Shown: piece after piece, positions 17,036-27,158 of the stretch
How positions within the stretch are numbered: position 1 is the stretch's first letter
Layout: every line of letters begins with the position of its first letter
Source of the DNA: an uncultured Acetobacteraceae bacterium
GTDB taxonomy: Bacteria > Pseudomonadota > Alphaproteobacteria > Acetobacterales > Acetobacteraceae
Reading direction: 5' to 3'
DNA length: 49,153 nt
Assembly: GCA_903918195.1 (NCBI GenBank)
Contig: CAIXDS010000212.1
Span: 1 to 49,153, forward strand
Position numbers and translations under genes: made by a program
The notes under the pieces: model-generated
What the model was told of the DNA's origin: nothing
Seen by the model: the letters and a program-made list of their open reading frames with translations, nothing else
Database searches by the model: none

Positions 17036-18241
17036 ATGACCGCGCCGATTGCCGTCCTCAATGCCGGCTCGTCCAGCATCAAGTTCGCCGTCTACGACGC
17101 CAGCGCGGCGGCGGCGCGGTTCCAGGGCCAGGTGCAGGGCATTGGTGTCAAGCCGAGCCTTTCGGTTCGCAACCACGCCGGCGAGACCGTGCTGGAGCGG
17201 AACTGGCCGGAAGCGGGCTTCGACGCCGGCATTGCGACGCTGGAGATCATGCGGGCCGGCATGGAAGTGCTGCAGGGCGAGCGCATCCAGGCGATCGGCC
17301 ACCGCGTCGCCCATGGCGGCACGGAATACGGGGCGCCGGTGCTTGTGGACGCGGAGGTGCTGGCCGGGCTGACACGCGTGATCCCGCTGGCGCCGCTGCA
17401 CCAACCGCACAACCTCGCGCCGATCCGCGCGGCCATGGTGCTGCGGCCCGACCTGCCGCAGGTGGCCTGCTTCGACAGCGGCTTTCACCGCGACCAGGCC
17501 GCGGTGGTGCAGCGCTTTGGCCTGCCGCGCCGCCTGCACGACGAGGGCGTGCGACGCTACGGCTTTCACGGCCTGTCCTACGCGTTCGTCGCCAGCCGCC
17601 TGCCCGAAATTGCACCGGAAATCGCCGGCGGGCGGGTGGTGATCTGCCATCTCGGCAGCGGCTCCAGCCTGTGCGCCGTGCAGGACGGACGCAGCGTGGC
17701 GACCACCATGGGCTTCACCGGCCTCGAAGGCCTGCTCATGGGCACACGCTGCGGCGCGATCGATCCCGGCGTGCTGCTGTATCTGATGGACACGCATGGC
17801 ATGGATGTGCGCGCCATCGAGGACCTGCTCTATCGCCAGTCGGGCCTGCTCGGCGTGTCCGGCATCTCATCGGACATGCGCGCCCTGCGCGCCTCGCCGG
17901 CACCGGAAGCGGCCGAGGCGATCGCGTTGTACGTGTATCGCATCGTCCGCGAGATCGGCTCGCTGGCGGCGGCGCTGGGGGGACTTGACGGTCTGGTGTT
18001 CACCGGCGGCATCGGCGAGAACGACGCGGCCACCCGCGCCGAAGTGGCATGCGGCTGCGCCTGGCTCGGCCTGACCCTGGACGAGACGCGCAACACCCAA
18101 CTTGCTGCGGCGGGCGGTACCGGCCGGATCAGCACGGCGGAGTCCCGCATCGGCGCCTGGGTGGTGCCGACCGACGAAGAGCGCATGATCGCCCGCCACA
18201 CCGCCGACCTGCTGGGCCTGCGCGGCGAGACTGCGGCATGA
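17036..18241 (+). CDS. ackA: Acetate (or propionate) kinase
   Basis: A 401-residue acetokinase. It begins with IAVLNAGSSSIKFAVYD (phosphate-binding motif), followed by GHRVAHGG, the substrate-binding FDSGFHRDQ region, RRYGFHGLSYAFV and VICHLGSGSSLCAVQDGRS, then GLEGLLMGTRCGAIDPG and VFTGGIGENDAATRAEV. All are signatures of acetate kinase, which converts acetyl phosphate and ADP into acetate and ATP. The gene follows pta by ten bases with AGGGCATCGCC ahead of the ATG, third in the operon behind the FNR-type box. Confidence 0.95.
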   Translation: MTAPIAVLNAGSSSIKFAVYDASAAAARFQGQVQGIGVKPSLSVRNHAGETVLERNWPEAGFDAGIATLEIMRAGMEVLQGERIQAIGHRVAHGGTEYGAPVLVDAEVLAGLTRVIPLAPLHQPHNLAPIRAAMVLRPDLPQVACFDSGFHRDQAAVVQRFGLPRRLHDEGVRRYGFHGLSYAFVASRLPEIAPEIAGGRVVICHLGSGSSLCAVQDGRSVATTMGFTGLEGLLMGTRCGAIDPGVLLYLMDTHGMDVRAIEDLLYRQSGLLGVSGISSDMRALRASPAPEAAEAIALYVYRIVREIGSLAAALGGLDGLVFTGGIGENDAATRAEVACGCAWLGLTLDETRNTQLAAAGGTGRISTAESRIGAWVVPTDEERMIARHTADLLGLRGETAA

Positions 18242-18358
18242 TATCCTGGCCCGGGTCGCCGGTGCCCGGGCTGGAGCGGTCGAACACCACCCGCAGCCAA
18301 CCCGGCGCGTGACAACGGGGCACGGCGCTCCTCTGGCGGTCCAGCACAAGGAAGGCGC

Positions 18359-19621
18359 ATGCCGCTCTGGATGATCCCGATGTCGTACACGCTGGTGAGC
18401 GTGCTCGGCGCGTTCCTGTTCCCTCGTCTCGAATACCTGCTGAACCCCACATACCAAATGCCGCTGGCGCCCGCCTCGGCGCAGAGCTTCCTGGCCACCG
18501 TCGCATCGGGGATGATGGCGCTGACCGGCATCGTGTTCTCGATCGCCTTTGTCATGGTCCAGTTCATGGCGGTGGCCTACTCGCCACGGCTGGTGCAGTG
18601 GTTCGGCCGGGACAAAACGCTGTACCACGCGATGGGTATCTTCATCGCCACCTTCATGTACAGTCTGGCGACACTGGTCTGGGTTGACCGTAACAGCTCC
18701 GGGCAGGTGCCGTTCGCTTCCATGTGGCTGGTCGTCATGCTGCTGTTCGCCAGCATGTTCCTGTTCGCGCGCCTGGTGCAGCGCCTTACGTCGCTGCAGA
18801 TTACGCACGTCCTGCAGTTCATCGGTGCGCGTGGCCGTGCGGTGATCCACGAGACATTCCCGCACGGGGCGGACGTGGCGGCGGTGATCGAGGCGGCGGA
18901 GGAGGCGCGCGGCGATCTCGGCCCGGTGACGCAGACGCTGCGCTACGAGGGTACGCCGCGCTCCATCGCCCGGTTCGACATCCAGGCGTTGGTGCGCCAG
19001 GCCAGCCAGGCCGACGCCATCATCGTGCTCGACAGCGCCGTGGGCGACACGATGGTGGACGACACCGTGATCCTGCGCGTGTACGGGGCGCGCGCGGCGC
19101 TGGCCGAACGGCCATTGCTGAAGGCGGTGCACCTGAGCGACGAGCGCACCTTCGAGCAGGACCCGAAATACCCGCTGCGGCTGCTGGTGGACATCGCCAT
19201 CCGGGCGCTGTCGCCGGCGATCAACGACCCGACCACCGCGGTGCAGGCGCTCGACCAGATCGAGGATTTGCTGCGGCGGATGGCGAAATGCCGGCTGGAC
19301 GCAGGCTATGCGCGCGACGCCGGGGGGCGGCTGCGCCTGGTATTTCCCATGCCAACCTGGTCAGACTACCTGACGCTGTCCTTCGACGAGATACGCTTCT
19401 ACGGCGCCGATTCGGTGCAGGTGATGCGACGGTTGCGCAGTGCGCTCACCGGCCTGCTCGATTCGGTGACCGCGCCGTCGCGGGCAGCTTCCGTGCGCAG
19501 CTATCTCGCTCATCTCGACCGGATGGTGGAGGCCTCCAGAATGGATGCCGACGACAAGGCAATGGCACGCCGCGAGGACCGGCAAGGCCTCGGTCTGTCG
19601 CGCGGCGCCGACGGCGGCTGA
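18359..19621 (+). CDS. DUF2254 family membrane protein
   Basis: A 420-residue protein with about four membrane segments in its first 135 residues (for example TLVSVLGAFLFP, FLATVASGMMALTGIVFSIA, MGIFIATFMYSLATLVW and WLVVMLLFASMFLFA) and a soluble C-terminal domain. RALSPAINDPTTAVQALDQI is the hallmark of DUF2254, a family of unknown function. The ATG at 18359 is preceded by AAGGAAGG at the right distance. It stands alone about 120 bases after ackA; the gap carries no visible signal. Confidence 0.85.
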   Translation: MPLWMIPMSYTLVSVLGAFLFPRLEYLLNPTYQMPLAPASAQSFLATVASGMMALTGIVFSIAFVMVQFMAVAYSPRLVQWFGRDKTLYHAMGIFIATFMYSLATLVWVDRNSSGQVPFASMWLVVMLLFASMFLFARLVQRLTSLQITHVLQFIGARGRAVIHETFPHGADVAAVIEAAEEARGDLGPVTQTLRYEGTPRSIARFDIQALVRQASQADAIIVLDSAVGDTMVDDTVILRVYGARAALAERPLLKAVHLSDERTFEQDPKYPLRLLVDIAIRALSPAINDPTTAVQALDQIEDLLRRMAKCRLDAGYARDAGGRLRLVFPMPTWSDYLTLSFDEIRFYGADSVQVMRRLRSALTGLLDSVTAPSRAASVRSYLAHLDRMVEASRMDADDKAMARREDRQGLGLSRGADGG

Positions 19622-19698
19622 CGCTCCGCGGCCAGCGGACCCTTGGCCTTCGACCACCCACTTGACTATTCCGCCGCAACCCAGGCCGATACTGCGCC

Positions 19699-20943
19699 AT
19701 GGCGCAACTCAGTGACGACTGCTTCGCCTTCGGCGGCGCCCTGCTGCCGCTCCACGCGGCCCAGGCCCGCATCGCCGTCGCCCATGCGGTGAAGGCGGGC
19801 ACGGAGACGGTGGCGTTGGCGGAAGCGGTCGGCCGGGTGCTGGCGCAGGACGCGGCGGCACCGATCGACCTGCCGCCCACCGACAACGCGGCGGTGGACG
19901 GCTTTGCCCTTTATTTCGACGATTTGGCAGCCGCGGCGCCCACCACCCTGCCCGTCCACGGCCGCGCCGCGGCGGGCGCGGCACCGACGGGCCCCGTTCC
20001 CCGCGGCCAGGCGCTGCGCATCTTCACCGGCGCGGTCATGCCCGACGGCCCCGACACGGTGATGATGCAGGAGGACTGCGTCATCGAGTCCGGCCGGGTG
20101 ACGGTGCGACCCGGCATCCGCCGCGGCGCCAACCGCCGCGCGACCGGCGAGGACATTACCCGCGGCGCCGTGGCGTTGCCAGCCGGCCGGCGCCTGATGC
20201 CGCCGGATATCGGCCTGCTCGCAGCCCTGGGTTTTCCCCAGGTCGAGGTGCGCCTTCCGCTTCGCGTGGTCGTGTTCTCCACCGGCGACGAGATCGCCGC
20301 ACCGCCGGCACCATTGCGTCCGGGTCGGGTGTACGACGCCAACCGGCCCATGCTCTCCGCCCTGCTGCGCCGGCTCGGCGCCGTGGTGGTCGATGGCGGC
20401 ATCCTGCCCGACACGCTGGCAGCCACCCAGAACGCGCTGCGCGGGGCCGCACGCCGCGCCGATCTGGTCATCACCTCCGGCGGCGTCTCGACCGGCGAGG
20501 AAGACCATGTGCGCGCCGCCATCGAGGCGGTGGGCACACTGGAATTCTGGCGGGTCGCCATCAAGCCGGGCCGCCCGGTGGCGCTGGGCCTGCTGGATGG
20601 CACGCCGCTGCTGGGCCTGCCCGGCAACCCGGTGGCGGCCCTGGTCACCTTCACCGCCATCGGCCGCCCGTTGCTCGACCGGTTGGCAGGGTCCGTCTAT
20701 GTCCCGCCGCCGCGTTTTCTTGTCCGCAGTGGGTTTTCCTACCGCAAGAAGGCCGGCAGGCGTGAATACGTGCGGGTGCAGCTCGCTGCCGACGGCACCG
20801 CGCACCGCTACCCGAAGGAAGGCGCGGGCATCCTCACCTCGCTCACCGAGAGCGACGCGCTGATGGAACTGCCGGAGGAGATGACCGCGCTGGCGCCGGG
20901 CGAAACGGCCCCCTGCATTCCGCTCGGGTTGTTGCATGGCTAG
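19699..20943 (+). CDS. moeA: Molybdopterin molybdotransferase
   Basis: A 414-residue MoeA. Domain marks: APIDLPPTDNAAVDGFAL near residue 60 (substrate-binding), GRAAAGAAPTGPVPRGQALR then IFTGAVMPDGPDTVMMQED, the MoCF domain with VVVFSTGDEIAAP and GRVYDANRPML, TSGGVSTGEEDHV, and GLPGNPVAALVTF. It inserts molybdate into adenylylated molybdopterin to form the molybdenum cofactor. Its stop overlaps the fdhD start by eight bases, so the two are translationally coupled, as expected for formate dehydrogenase maturation. Confidence 0.95.
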   Translation: MAQLSDDCFAFGGALLPLHAAQARIAVAHAVKAGTETVALAEAVGRVLAQDAAAPIDLPPTDNAAVDGFALYFDDLAAAAPTTLPVHGRAAAGAAPTGPVPRGQALRIFTGAVMPDGPDTVMMQEDCVIESGRVTVRPGIRRGANRRATGEDITRGAVALPAGRRLMPPDIGLLAALGFPQVEVRLPLRVVVFSTGDEIAAPPAPLRPGRVYDANRPMLSALLRRLGAVVVDGGILPDTLAATQNALRGAARRADLVITSGGVSTGEEDHVRAAIEAVGTLEFWRVAIKPGRPVALGLLDGTPLLGLPGNPVAALVTFTAIGRPLLDRLAGSVYVPPPRFLVRSGFSYRKKAGRREYVRVQLAADGTAHRYPKEGAGILTSLTESDALMELPEEMTALAPGETAPCIPLGLLHG

Positions 20944-21838
20944 CGACCCAATGGCCAGCGACCTGGCCGGCGCGGAGTTCGTTGTCGCCCCCGACCCGGA
21001 CGACCCGGCGCTGACGCAGACGGTGGAGGGCATCGACCACACCGGCGCCACGGTCTCGACCCGCGTGCCGGTGGAACGGCCGCTGACGCTGTTCCTGAAT
21101 GGCCAGGAGATCGTTACGATGATGACGATCGGCGACCGCCCGGACTGCCTGGCCGTGGGCTACCTGCTGAACCAGGGCATGCTGCGCCGTGACGACCCGA
21201 TCGAGCGCATCGACGTCGATACGGACCTCGATGTGGTGGTCGTGCGCACCCCGTCGCGCACCGACTTCGAGGCCAGGCTGCGGCGGAAAACCCTGACCAG
21301 CGGCTGCGCCCAGGGCACCGCCTTCGGCGATCTGCTGGAGCGTTTCGAACAGGTGCGGCTGGACCAAACGGCCGAGTTGCGCACGAGCTGGCTGTATACG
21401 CTGGCACGCAAGATCAACACCCGGCCCAGCCTGTACCTCACCGCCGGCGCCATCCATGGCTGCGTGCTGTGCGAGCAGGACCGGCCGCTGGTATACATGG
21501 AGGATGTCGGCCGCCACAACGCGATCGACAAGATTGCCGGCTGGATGCGGCTGCAGGGCGTCGGGCCAGGTGGAAAGCTGTTCTACACGACGGGACGGCT
21601 GACCAGCGAGATGGTCATCAAATGCGTGCAGATGCAGATCCCCATTCTCATCAGCCGCAGCGGTTTCACTGCCTGGGGGGTGCAACTGGCGCGCCAGGCC
21701 GGGTTGACTCTCGTCGGGCGGGCGAAGGGAAAGCGCTTCCTGTGCGTGAGCGGCGCCTTCCGGCTGCGCTTCGATGCCGACCCGCGCGAGGTGGTGCCCG
21801 AAGGGGCAGAGCGGCGGGGCGCGCGGGCGGACGACTGA
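20936..21838 (+). CDS. fdhD: Formate dehydrogenase accessory sulfurtransferase FdhD
   Basis: A 300-residue FdhD. It carries the conserved TSGCAQGT loop with the sulfur-carrying cysteine (about residue 123; a single Cys, where the E. coli enzyme has two nearby), GAIHGCVLC, EDVGRHNAIDKIAGW, TTGRLTSEMVIKC and SRSGFTAWGVQLARQAGLTL. The protein transfers sulfur from a desulfurase to the Mo cofactor of formate dehydrogenase. The ATG at 20936 overlaps moeA; the next in-frame ATG at 20951 is an alternative. No formate dehydrogenase structural gene is in the window. Confidence 0.93.
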   Translation: MASDPMASDLAGAEFVVAPDPDDPALTQTVEGIDHTGATVSTRVPVERPLTLFLNGQEIVTMMTIGDRPDCLAVGYLLNQGMLRRDDPIERIDVDTDLDVVVVRTPSRTDFEARLRRKTLTSGCAQGTAFGDLLERFEQVRLDQTAELRTSWLYTLARKINTRPSLYLTAGAIHGCVLCEQDRPLVYMEDVGRHNAIDKIAGWMRLQGVGPGGKLFYTTGRLTSEMVIKCVQMQIPILISRSGFTAWGVQLARQAGLTLVGRAKGKRFLCVSGAFRLRFDADPREVVPEGAERRGARADD

Positions 21839-21967
21839 GCCGCGCCACCAATGTTAACAAGACAGCAACGCTGGCAGTGGATAGTCCAGTGATCGGCACG
21901 CGCGACCAGTCATCGACGCAGATTCCTGCGCGGTGCAGGCGCTGGCGGATGCAAAGATCGTGGAGGT

Positions 21968-23086
21968 ATGGTGGCTTCCCTCTCCCTATCCGACGTGACG
22001 CGGCTGCTGGCCGAGCCTTCGGCGCAGGCACGCGCCGAAGTGGCCGGCAAGCTCGCGCAGGACATCGACAATCCCGCGTTGAGCGCGAATGAAATCCGGC
22101 TGGCACAGGACATCATCCGCATCCTGGCCAATGACATCGAAGCGACCGTGCGACAGACGATATCGCAAAGCCTTCGCTGCTCCGCCCGGTTGCCACAGGA
22201 CGCCGCCTTGCGTCTTGCCAACGACATTGAAACCGTGGCGCTCCCCATTCTGGCCGATTCGGGTTTGCTCAGTGCGGCCGACCTTGTCGCCATCGTGCGA
22301 AGCGGTTCCTCCGTCAAGCAGGAAGCCATTGCCGGACGACGCGACCTCTCGGAGGATGTTTCCGAAGCCCTGATTACCGACGCCCATGTCGCGGCGGTCA
22401 CCGCCCTGATGCGGAATTCGACCGCGCAGATCAGCGAGAACGGTCTGGGCAAGGCGATCGAACGGTTCTCCGGCGATGACACCGTCACGGAGAGCATGGC
22501 CCGGCGCGAAAAGTTGCCGATAACAATTGCCGAGCGGCTTGTCGCCCTGGTCGCCGACCATGTGAAAAATTATCTTGTCGGTCACCATGAATTGTCGCCT
22601 GACATCGCGACCGATATCGTATTGCAAACTCGCGACGTGACAACAATCACACTCAGTTATGGTAGCCACGAGGACGAACTGCAGCTTCTGGTGGAGGAGA
22701 TGCGTCGTGGCGACCGGTTGACGCCGTTCCTGGTTCTGCGTGCCCTTTGTCTGGGCGATATGGAGTTCTTCGAGGCAGCCATGGCTGCCCTGGCCAATGT
22801 GCCGGTGGCGAACGCACGGCGGTTGATTCATGACGCGGGTTCGAACGGTCTCAAATCCCTCTTTGAGAAAACCGGATTGCCGGCGCGGCTTCTTCCCGCC
22901 ATTCGCGTGGCGGTGGACGTCGTGGCGGGCGTCAAGTTTGACGGCGGCGAGCACGATCTTGAACGCTATCGCGCACGGGTCATCACGCGGATTCTGACCC
23001 AGTTCGAACGTTTCGGTGACGAGGATCTTGATTATTTGCTTGAGAAACTGACCGCGGTTCTTGCGGTAGGCTCCACGCACACTTAA
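21968..23086 (+). CDS. DUF2336 family protein
   Basis: A 372-residue, largely helical protein. It matches the alphaproteobacterial DUF2336 family, with repeated HEAT-like units (VTRLLAEPSAQARAEVAGKL, then RRDLSEDVSEALI and AERLVALVADHVKNYLV) and the closing region TGLPARLLPAIRVAVDVV. Function unknown; family members in related bacteria are sometimes linked to signalling. AGGTATG-type context precedes the start (TGGAGGT upstream of ATG 21968), a good ribosome binding site. No operon partner is evident. Confidence 0.8.
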   Translation: MVASLSLSDVTRLLAEPSAQARAEVAGKLAQDIDNPALSANEIRLAQDIIRILANDIEATVRQTISQSLRCSARLPQDAALRLANDIETVALPILADSGLLSAADLVAIVRSGSSVKQEAIAGRRDLSEDVSEALITDAHVAAVTALMRNSTAQISENGLGKAIERFSGDDTVTESMARREKLPITIAERLVALVADHVKNYLVGHHELSPDIATDIVLQTRDVTTITLSYGSHEDELQLLVEEMRRGDRLTPFLVLRALCLGDMEFFEAAMAALANVPVANARRLIHDAGSNGLKSLFEKTGLPARLLPAIRVAVDVVAGVKFDGGEHDLERYRARVITRILTQFERFGDEDLDYLLEKLTAVLAVGSTHT

Positions 23087-23556
23087 AATTCCGTGCCGGC
23101 AGCCACCTCGCTCTGGCAGCATCGGCCAGGGCCGCAACACCAGCTCATTTTCCCGTGCGCCAGAACGACGGCAGCGCGAGCGGTCCCAATAGCAAGCGGT
23201 GGCGATCACGAAGGCACCGCCAGCCGCGTGTGCAGCGGCGGTGGCGGTTGCATCCCGATGACGGACGGGAGCGGGCCGTCCATCACATCGGCGGGAAAGT
23301 GTACGAATGCTCCTTGTATGCGGCACAAGCAATGCCCTTCTAATCGGCGGACATCGCTCGCATAATTGTTGTCTAAGCAAGCATCTGGTCGATTAAAATC
23401 AAATGATACCACAGACATGGTGCGGGCGTGCGACAGTTTCTTGTGGAATGGTGCTGAAGTTTGGTTTGTCAGCGCGGTTTTGCAGGGCGGCTATGTCGGA
23501 AGAACTGGGATGTCGCCTCGTCCCGATCACCTGCGCGTCAAATCGGAAGGAGTCTC
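23087..23556. other. Intergenic stretch, mostly without signal
   Basis: About 470 bases between the DUF2336 gene and a small exported protein. Several short overlapping frames on both strands (for example 23206-23418 minus) lack ribosome binding sites and recognisable sequence. The FNR-like site at 23389-23402 is the one regulatory signal I see. Confidence 0.5.
23389..23402 (+). promoter_or_regulatory. FNR-like site with one mismatch
   Basis: TCGATTAAAATCAA matches TTGAT-N4-ATCAA at nine of ten defined bases. It lies about 155 bases upstream of the small exported protein gene, far for a direct activator but possible if transcription starts in between. Confidence 0.35.
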
Positions 23557-23901
23557 ATGATGCGGTTCCAAGGTTTACCGTACCTCGCGGTCAGCCTGAC
23601 AATCCTGTGCCTGCCGCTCGGGGGCACACAGGCTGCTGAGCCCGAAGGCCTGTTCTCGCGTGTCGCCACCGTGCATATCTTCGTCCCCGAGACACAGAGC
23701 CAGGCGCAATTGGCCGACCAGCTTCGTGCCCAGGGCTACGCGAATGTCGTTCTGAGTTCGACCTATCCGTCGCCCGCGGATCCCCATCCCGAACTCAACC
23801 CGACGCTGACCAGTCGTCCCGACCAGGTTCCGGTTCATGCCGGCTGGAACGGAGTGGCCGTCAAGGACGGCCAGATTGTCCAGGTGTACGTCGACCGCTG
23901 A
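23557..23901 (+). CDS. Small exported protein of unknown function
   Basis: A 114-residue protein with a clear signal peptide (MMRFQGLPYLAVSLTILCLP, cleavage near TQAAEPEG). The mature domain of about 87 residues has HIFVPETQSQAQLADQLRAQ and GWNGVAVKDGQIVQVYVDR. The pattern of a helix after a strand and a late strand may indicate a small alpha/beta domain, but I recognise no family. GGAAGGAG at 23545-23552 makes ATG 23557 (or the adjacent ATG 23560) a secure start. A longer frame running back to 23461 has no binding site. Confidence 0.75.
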   Translation: MMRFQGLPYLAVSLTILCLPLGGTQAAEPEGLFSRVATVHIFVPETQSQAQLADQLRAQGYANVVLSSTYPSPADPHPELNPTLTSRPDQVPVHAGWNGVAVKDGQIVQVYVDR

Positions 23902-23947
23902 TCGACATCGGGTCCGGGCCGGTCGCCAAAACGGGAAAAGCTGAAAA

Positions 23948-23974
23948 CCGGACCCGCAATGCCAGCGGGTCCGG
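23948..23974 (-). terminator. Terminator hairpin, strongest leftwards
   Basis: Perfect 10-bp stem CCGGACCCGC/GCGGGTCCGG with a 7-base loop. Read leftwards it is followed by TTTTCAGCTTTTCC, a fair U-rich tail, so it ends the small basic-protein gene at 23989-24135. It may also serve the rightward gene that ends at 23901. Confidence 0.75.
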
Positions 23975-23988
23975 CCTCGTTCGTGACC

Positions 23989-24135
23989 TTACTTCTTCCC
24001 GGGGTGCGGCTTCGCTGTACTGCCGGCCGCCGACTTCGCGGACGTGCTGGGCTTGGCGGGGGGATTCGAGGAAGCCTCCGGTGCACTTGCACTCTTCGTT
24101 GACCTGCCGGATGGCGCGTGCGATGGGCTCGGCAT
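23989..24135 (-). CDS. 48-residue lysine/serine/proline-rich basic protein
   Basis: A short frame below usual size cut-offs: starts MPSPSHAPSGRSTKSASAPE and ends STAKPHPGKK. It has seven lysines, many Ala/Ser/Pro and no hydrophobic core, so it is probably disordered and may bind nucleic acid like small histone-H1-like tails; that is inference. GAAAGGGGAAAA about eight bases ahead of the ATG and the terminator directly after the stop argue that it is a real gene. No homologue is recognised. Confidence 0.5.
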   Translation of the reverse strand: MPSPSHAPSGRSTKSASAPEASSNPPAKPSTSAKSAAGSTAKPHPGKK

Positions 24136-24302
24136 GACTATTTTCCCCTTTCTTTTGTTGAGCGCACCAATATTTTAGCAGGAGCCTTCTGTTCCTCATC
24201 AGGCGAACAGGTTCACATTTTCGTTTTCAATGCTGCTCACGGCCGCGTGAAAAGCCCCGTTCGAAGCGCGGCAGGCTTCGTTTTGCCCCGCGCGTGCCGG
24301 CA

Positions 24303-25901
<1,599 letters not shown>

Positions 25902-26064
25902 GCTTTTTATTCCTCCCGTCGCGCCGTGGCCGTTTGTGTCTCGGCGTCGGCGGTTGAATAATCTATAATCGTACCGAAATACGCTTTTCCATTCATCCGC
26001 GCGAGGCCATCTTTGTCAAGGCCGTGGCCCCGGGGCGGATGGCCGTCGCCGCATCGGAGCCCGT

Positions 26065-26535
26065 ATGACGAACCACCCGGCCGCGCTGCACGTCCGCCCG
26101 GCCGCCCCGGACGATCTACCCGCCATCATCGCGCTCGACCGCGAGGTGACGGGGCTGGAGAAGCCTGAGTACTGGCGCGACCTGTATTCCCGTTACGGCA
26201 GCCGCGACGATGACCGGCGTTGCTTCCTGGTGGCGGCGATCGGCGGCCAGGTAGAGGGTTTTGTCATCGGCGAAGTGCGCGCCTGGGAGTTCGGTTCGCC
26301 GCCCTGCGGCTGGATTTTCGCCATCCAGGTGCGGCCGCGCTGCCGCCTGGGCGGCGTCGGCACCAGGCTGTTCGAGGCGGTGCGCGACCGCTTCCGGGCC
26401 GCCGGGGTGGACCGGCTGCGCACCATGCTGGCGCGCGACAACAATGTTATCCTTTCGTTCTTCCGCAGCCAGGGAATGATGGCCGGCCCGTTCCTGGAAC
26501 TGGAGATGGAGCTAGATGCGCAATCCGGCCGATAG
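26065..26535 (+). CDS. GNAT family N-acetyltransferase
   Basis: A 156-residue GNAT protein: [20 protein letters not shown] at the start, [20 protein letters not shown] containing the acetyl-CoA loop (R-x-x-G-V-G-T, about residues 89-104), then [19 protein letters not shown] and the final strand. The acceptor is unknown. It is divergent from the benzoate-CoA ligase-like gene. In Rhodopseudomonas palustris, GNAT proteins are encoded in the benzoate cluster and acetylate benzoate-pathway ligases or substrates, so a similar control is a reasonable guess. The stop falls just ahead of a palindromic repeat. Confidence 0.8.
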   Translation: MTNHPAALHVRPAAPDDLPAIIALDREVTGLEKPEYWRDLYSRYGSRDDDRRCFLVAAIGGQVEGFVIGEVRAWEFGSPPCGWIFAIQVRPRCRLGGVGTRLFEAVRDRFRAAGVDRLRTMLARDNNVILSFFRSQGMMAGPFLELEMELDAQSGR

Positions 26536-26539
26536 CCCG

Positions 26540-26606
26540 GCCCCCTTATGGAATGGGGTCAAGGGGTCCACCGACCCCTTGCGGGTCCAGGGCAGAGCCC
26601 TGGCCT
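26540..26606 (-). repeat. Dispersed GC-rich palindromic repeat
   Basis: Reverse copy: AATGGGGTC, then CAAGGGG...CCCCTTG (hairpin 2), GCGGGTC linker and CCAGGGCAGAGCCCTGG (hairpin 1). It fills the gap between the GNAT stop and the Rrf2 start and ends eight bases before the Rrf2 ATG. Confidence 0.8.
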
Positions 26607-26613
26607 TCCCTCC

Positions 26614-27018
26614 ATGAAGCTGCAGAAAGCCACCACCTTCGCCCTGATCGCCGTGCTGGAACTGGCCGCCGACCCGCAGGCCCAGCCCTCGGTGCTGGAA
26701 ATCGCCGAGAAGCACGGCATTTCCGCCCACCATCTGGCCAAGGTGATGCGCGACCTCGGCCGCGCCGGCATCGTGGACGCGGTGCGCGGCGTGGGCGGTG
26801 GCTACCGGTTCATCGGCAACCCGAAGCGGCTGACGCTGATGGATATCATCGACCTGTTCGAGCCGGCGCGGCCGGGGCGCGCAGCAAACCCGGGTCCCGA
26901 GGCGGCGCAGGCTTTGCAGCGCGTGCTGGACGAGATCGACGAACATGCCGCGGCGACGTTCCGCTCGATCACCCTCTCGACCATGCTCAAGCTGATGCGG
27001 GCGCCGGCGCGGGCGTAG
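26614..27018 (+). CDS. Rrf2 family transcriptional regulator without Fe-S cysteines
   Basis: A 134-residue Rrf2-family winged helix protein: [40 protein letters not shown] (recognition helix, about residues 28-47) and [11 protein letters not shown], the glycine-rich wing. The three cysteines that bind an iron-sulfur cluster in IscR, NsrR and RirA are absent; the protein has no cysteine at all, so it is not that kind of sensor. Rrf2 members include BadM, which controls benzoate genes in R. palustris, and regulators next to nif genes. Position between benzoate-CoA-ligase-like and nifV genes fits either role. The start abuts a palindromic repeat and its ribosome binding site is weak. Confidence 0.87.
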   Translation: MKLQKATTFALIAVLELAADPQAQPSVLEIAEKHGISAHHLAKVMRDLGRAGIVDAVRGVGGGYRFIGNPKRLTLMDIIDLFEPARPGRAANPGPEAAQALQRVLDEIDEHAAATFRSITLSTMLKLMRAPARA

Positions 27019-27044
27019 CCGGGACCAACACCCGACACCCGACC

Positions 27045-27060
27045 TGTCGGAAACCCAACA
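27045..27060 (+). promoter_or_regulatory. NifA upstream activator site for nifV
   Basis: TGTCGGAAACCCAACA matches the NifA consensus TGT-N10-ACA exactly. It is centred about 77 bases upstream of the predicted nifV transcription start, a normal distance for DNA looping to sigma-54 polymerase. Confidence 0.75.
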
Positions 27061-27102
27061 TTGGCGCCTTCCCGCCCGCCGGAACCGGCCCGGCGCCACG
27101 GA

Positions 27103-27117
27103 TGGCACGCTGCTTGC
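27103..27117 (+). promoter_or_regulatory. Sigma-54 promoter of nifV
   Basis: TGGCACGCTGCTTGC has the invariant GG at 27104-27105 and GC at 27116-27117 spaced by ten bases. It equals the consensus TGGCACG-N4-TTGC. Transcription would begin near 27129, 30 bases before the nifV ATG. Confidence 0.85.
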
Positions 27118-27158
27118 GATTCACGTTCGGCTGCCGCCGCATCGCCCGGAGCGCCGCC

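Noticed and set aside
23206..23418. 70-residue minus-strand frame
   Set aside because: No ribosome binding site or family resemblance; overlaps an FNR-like site.
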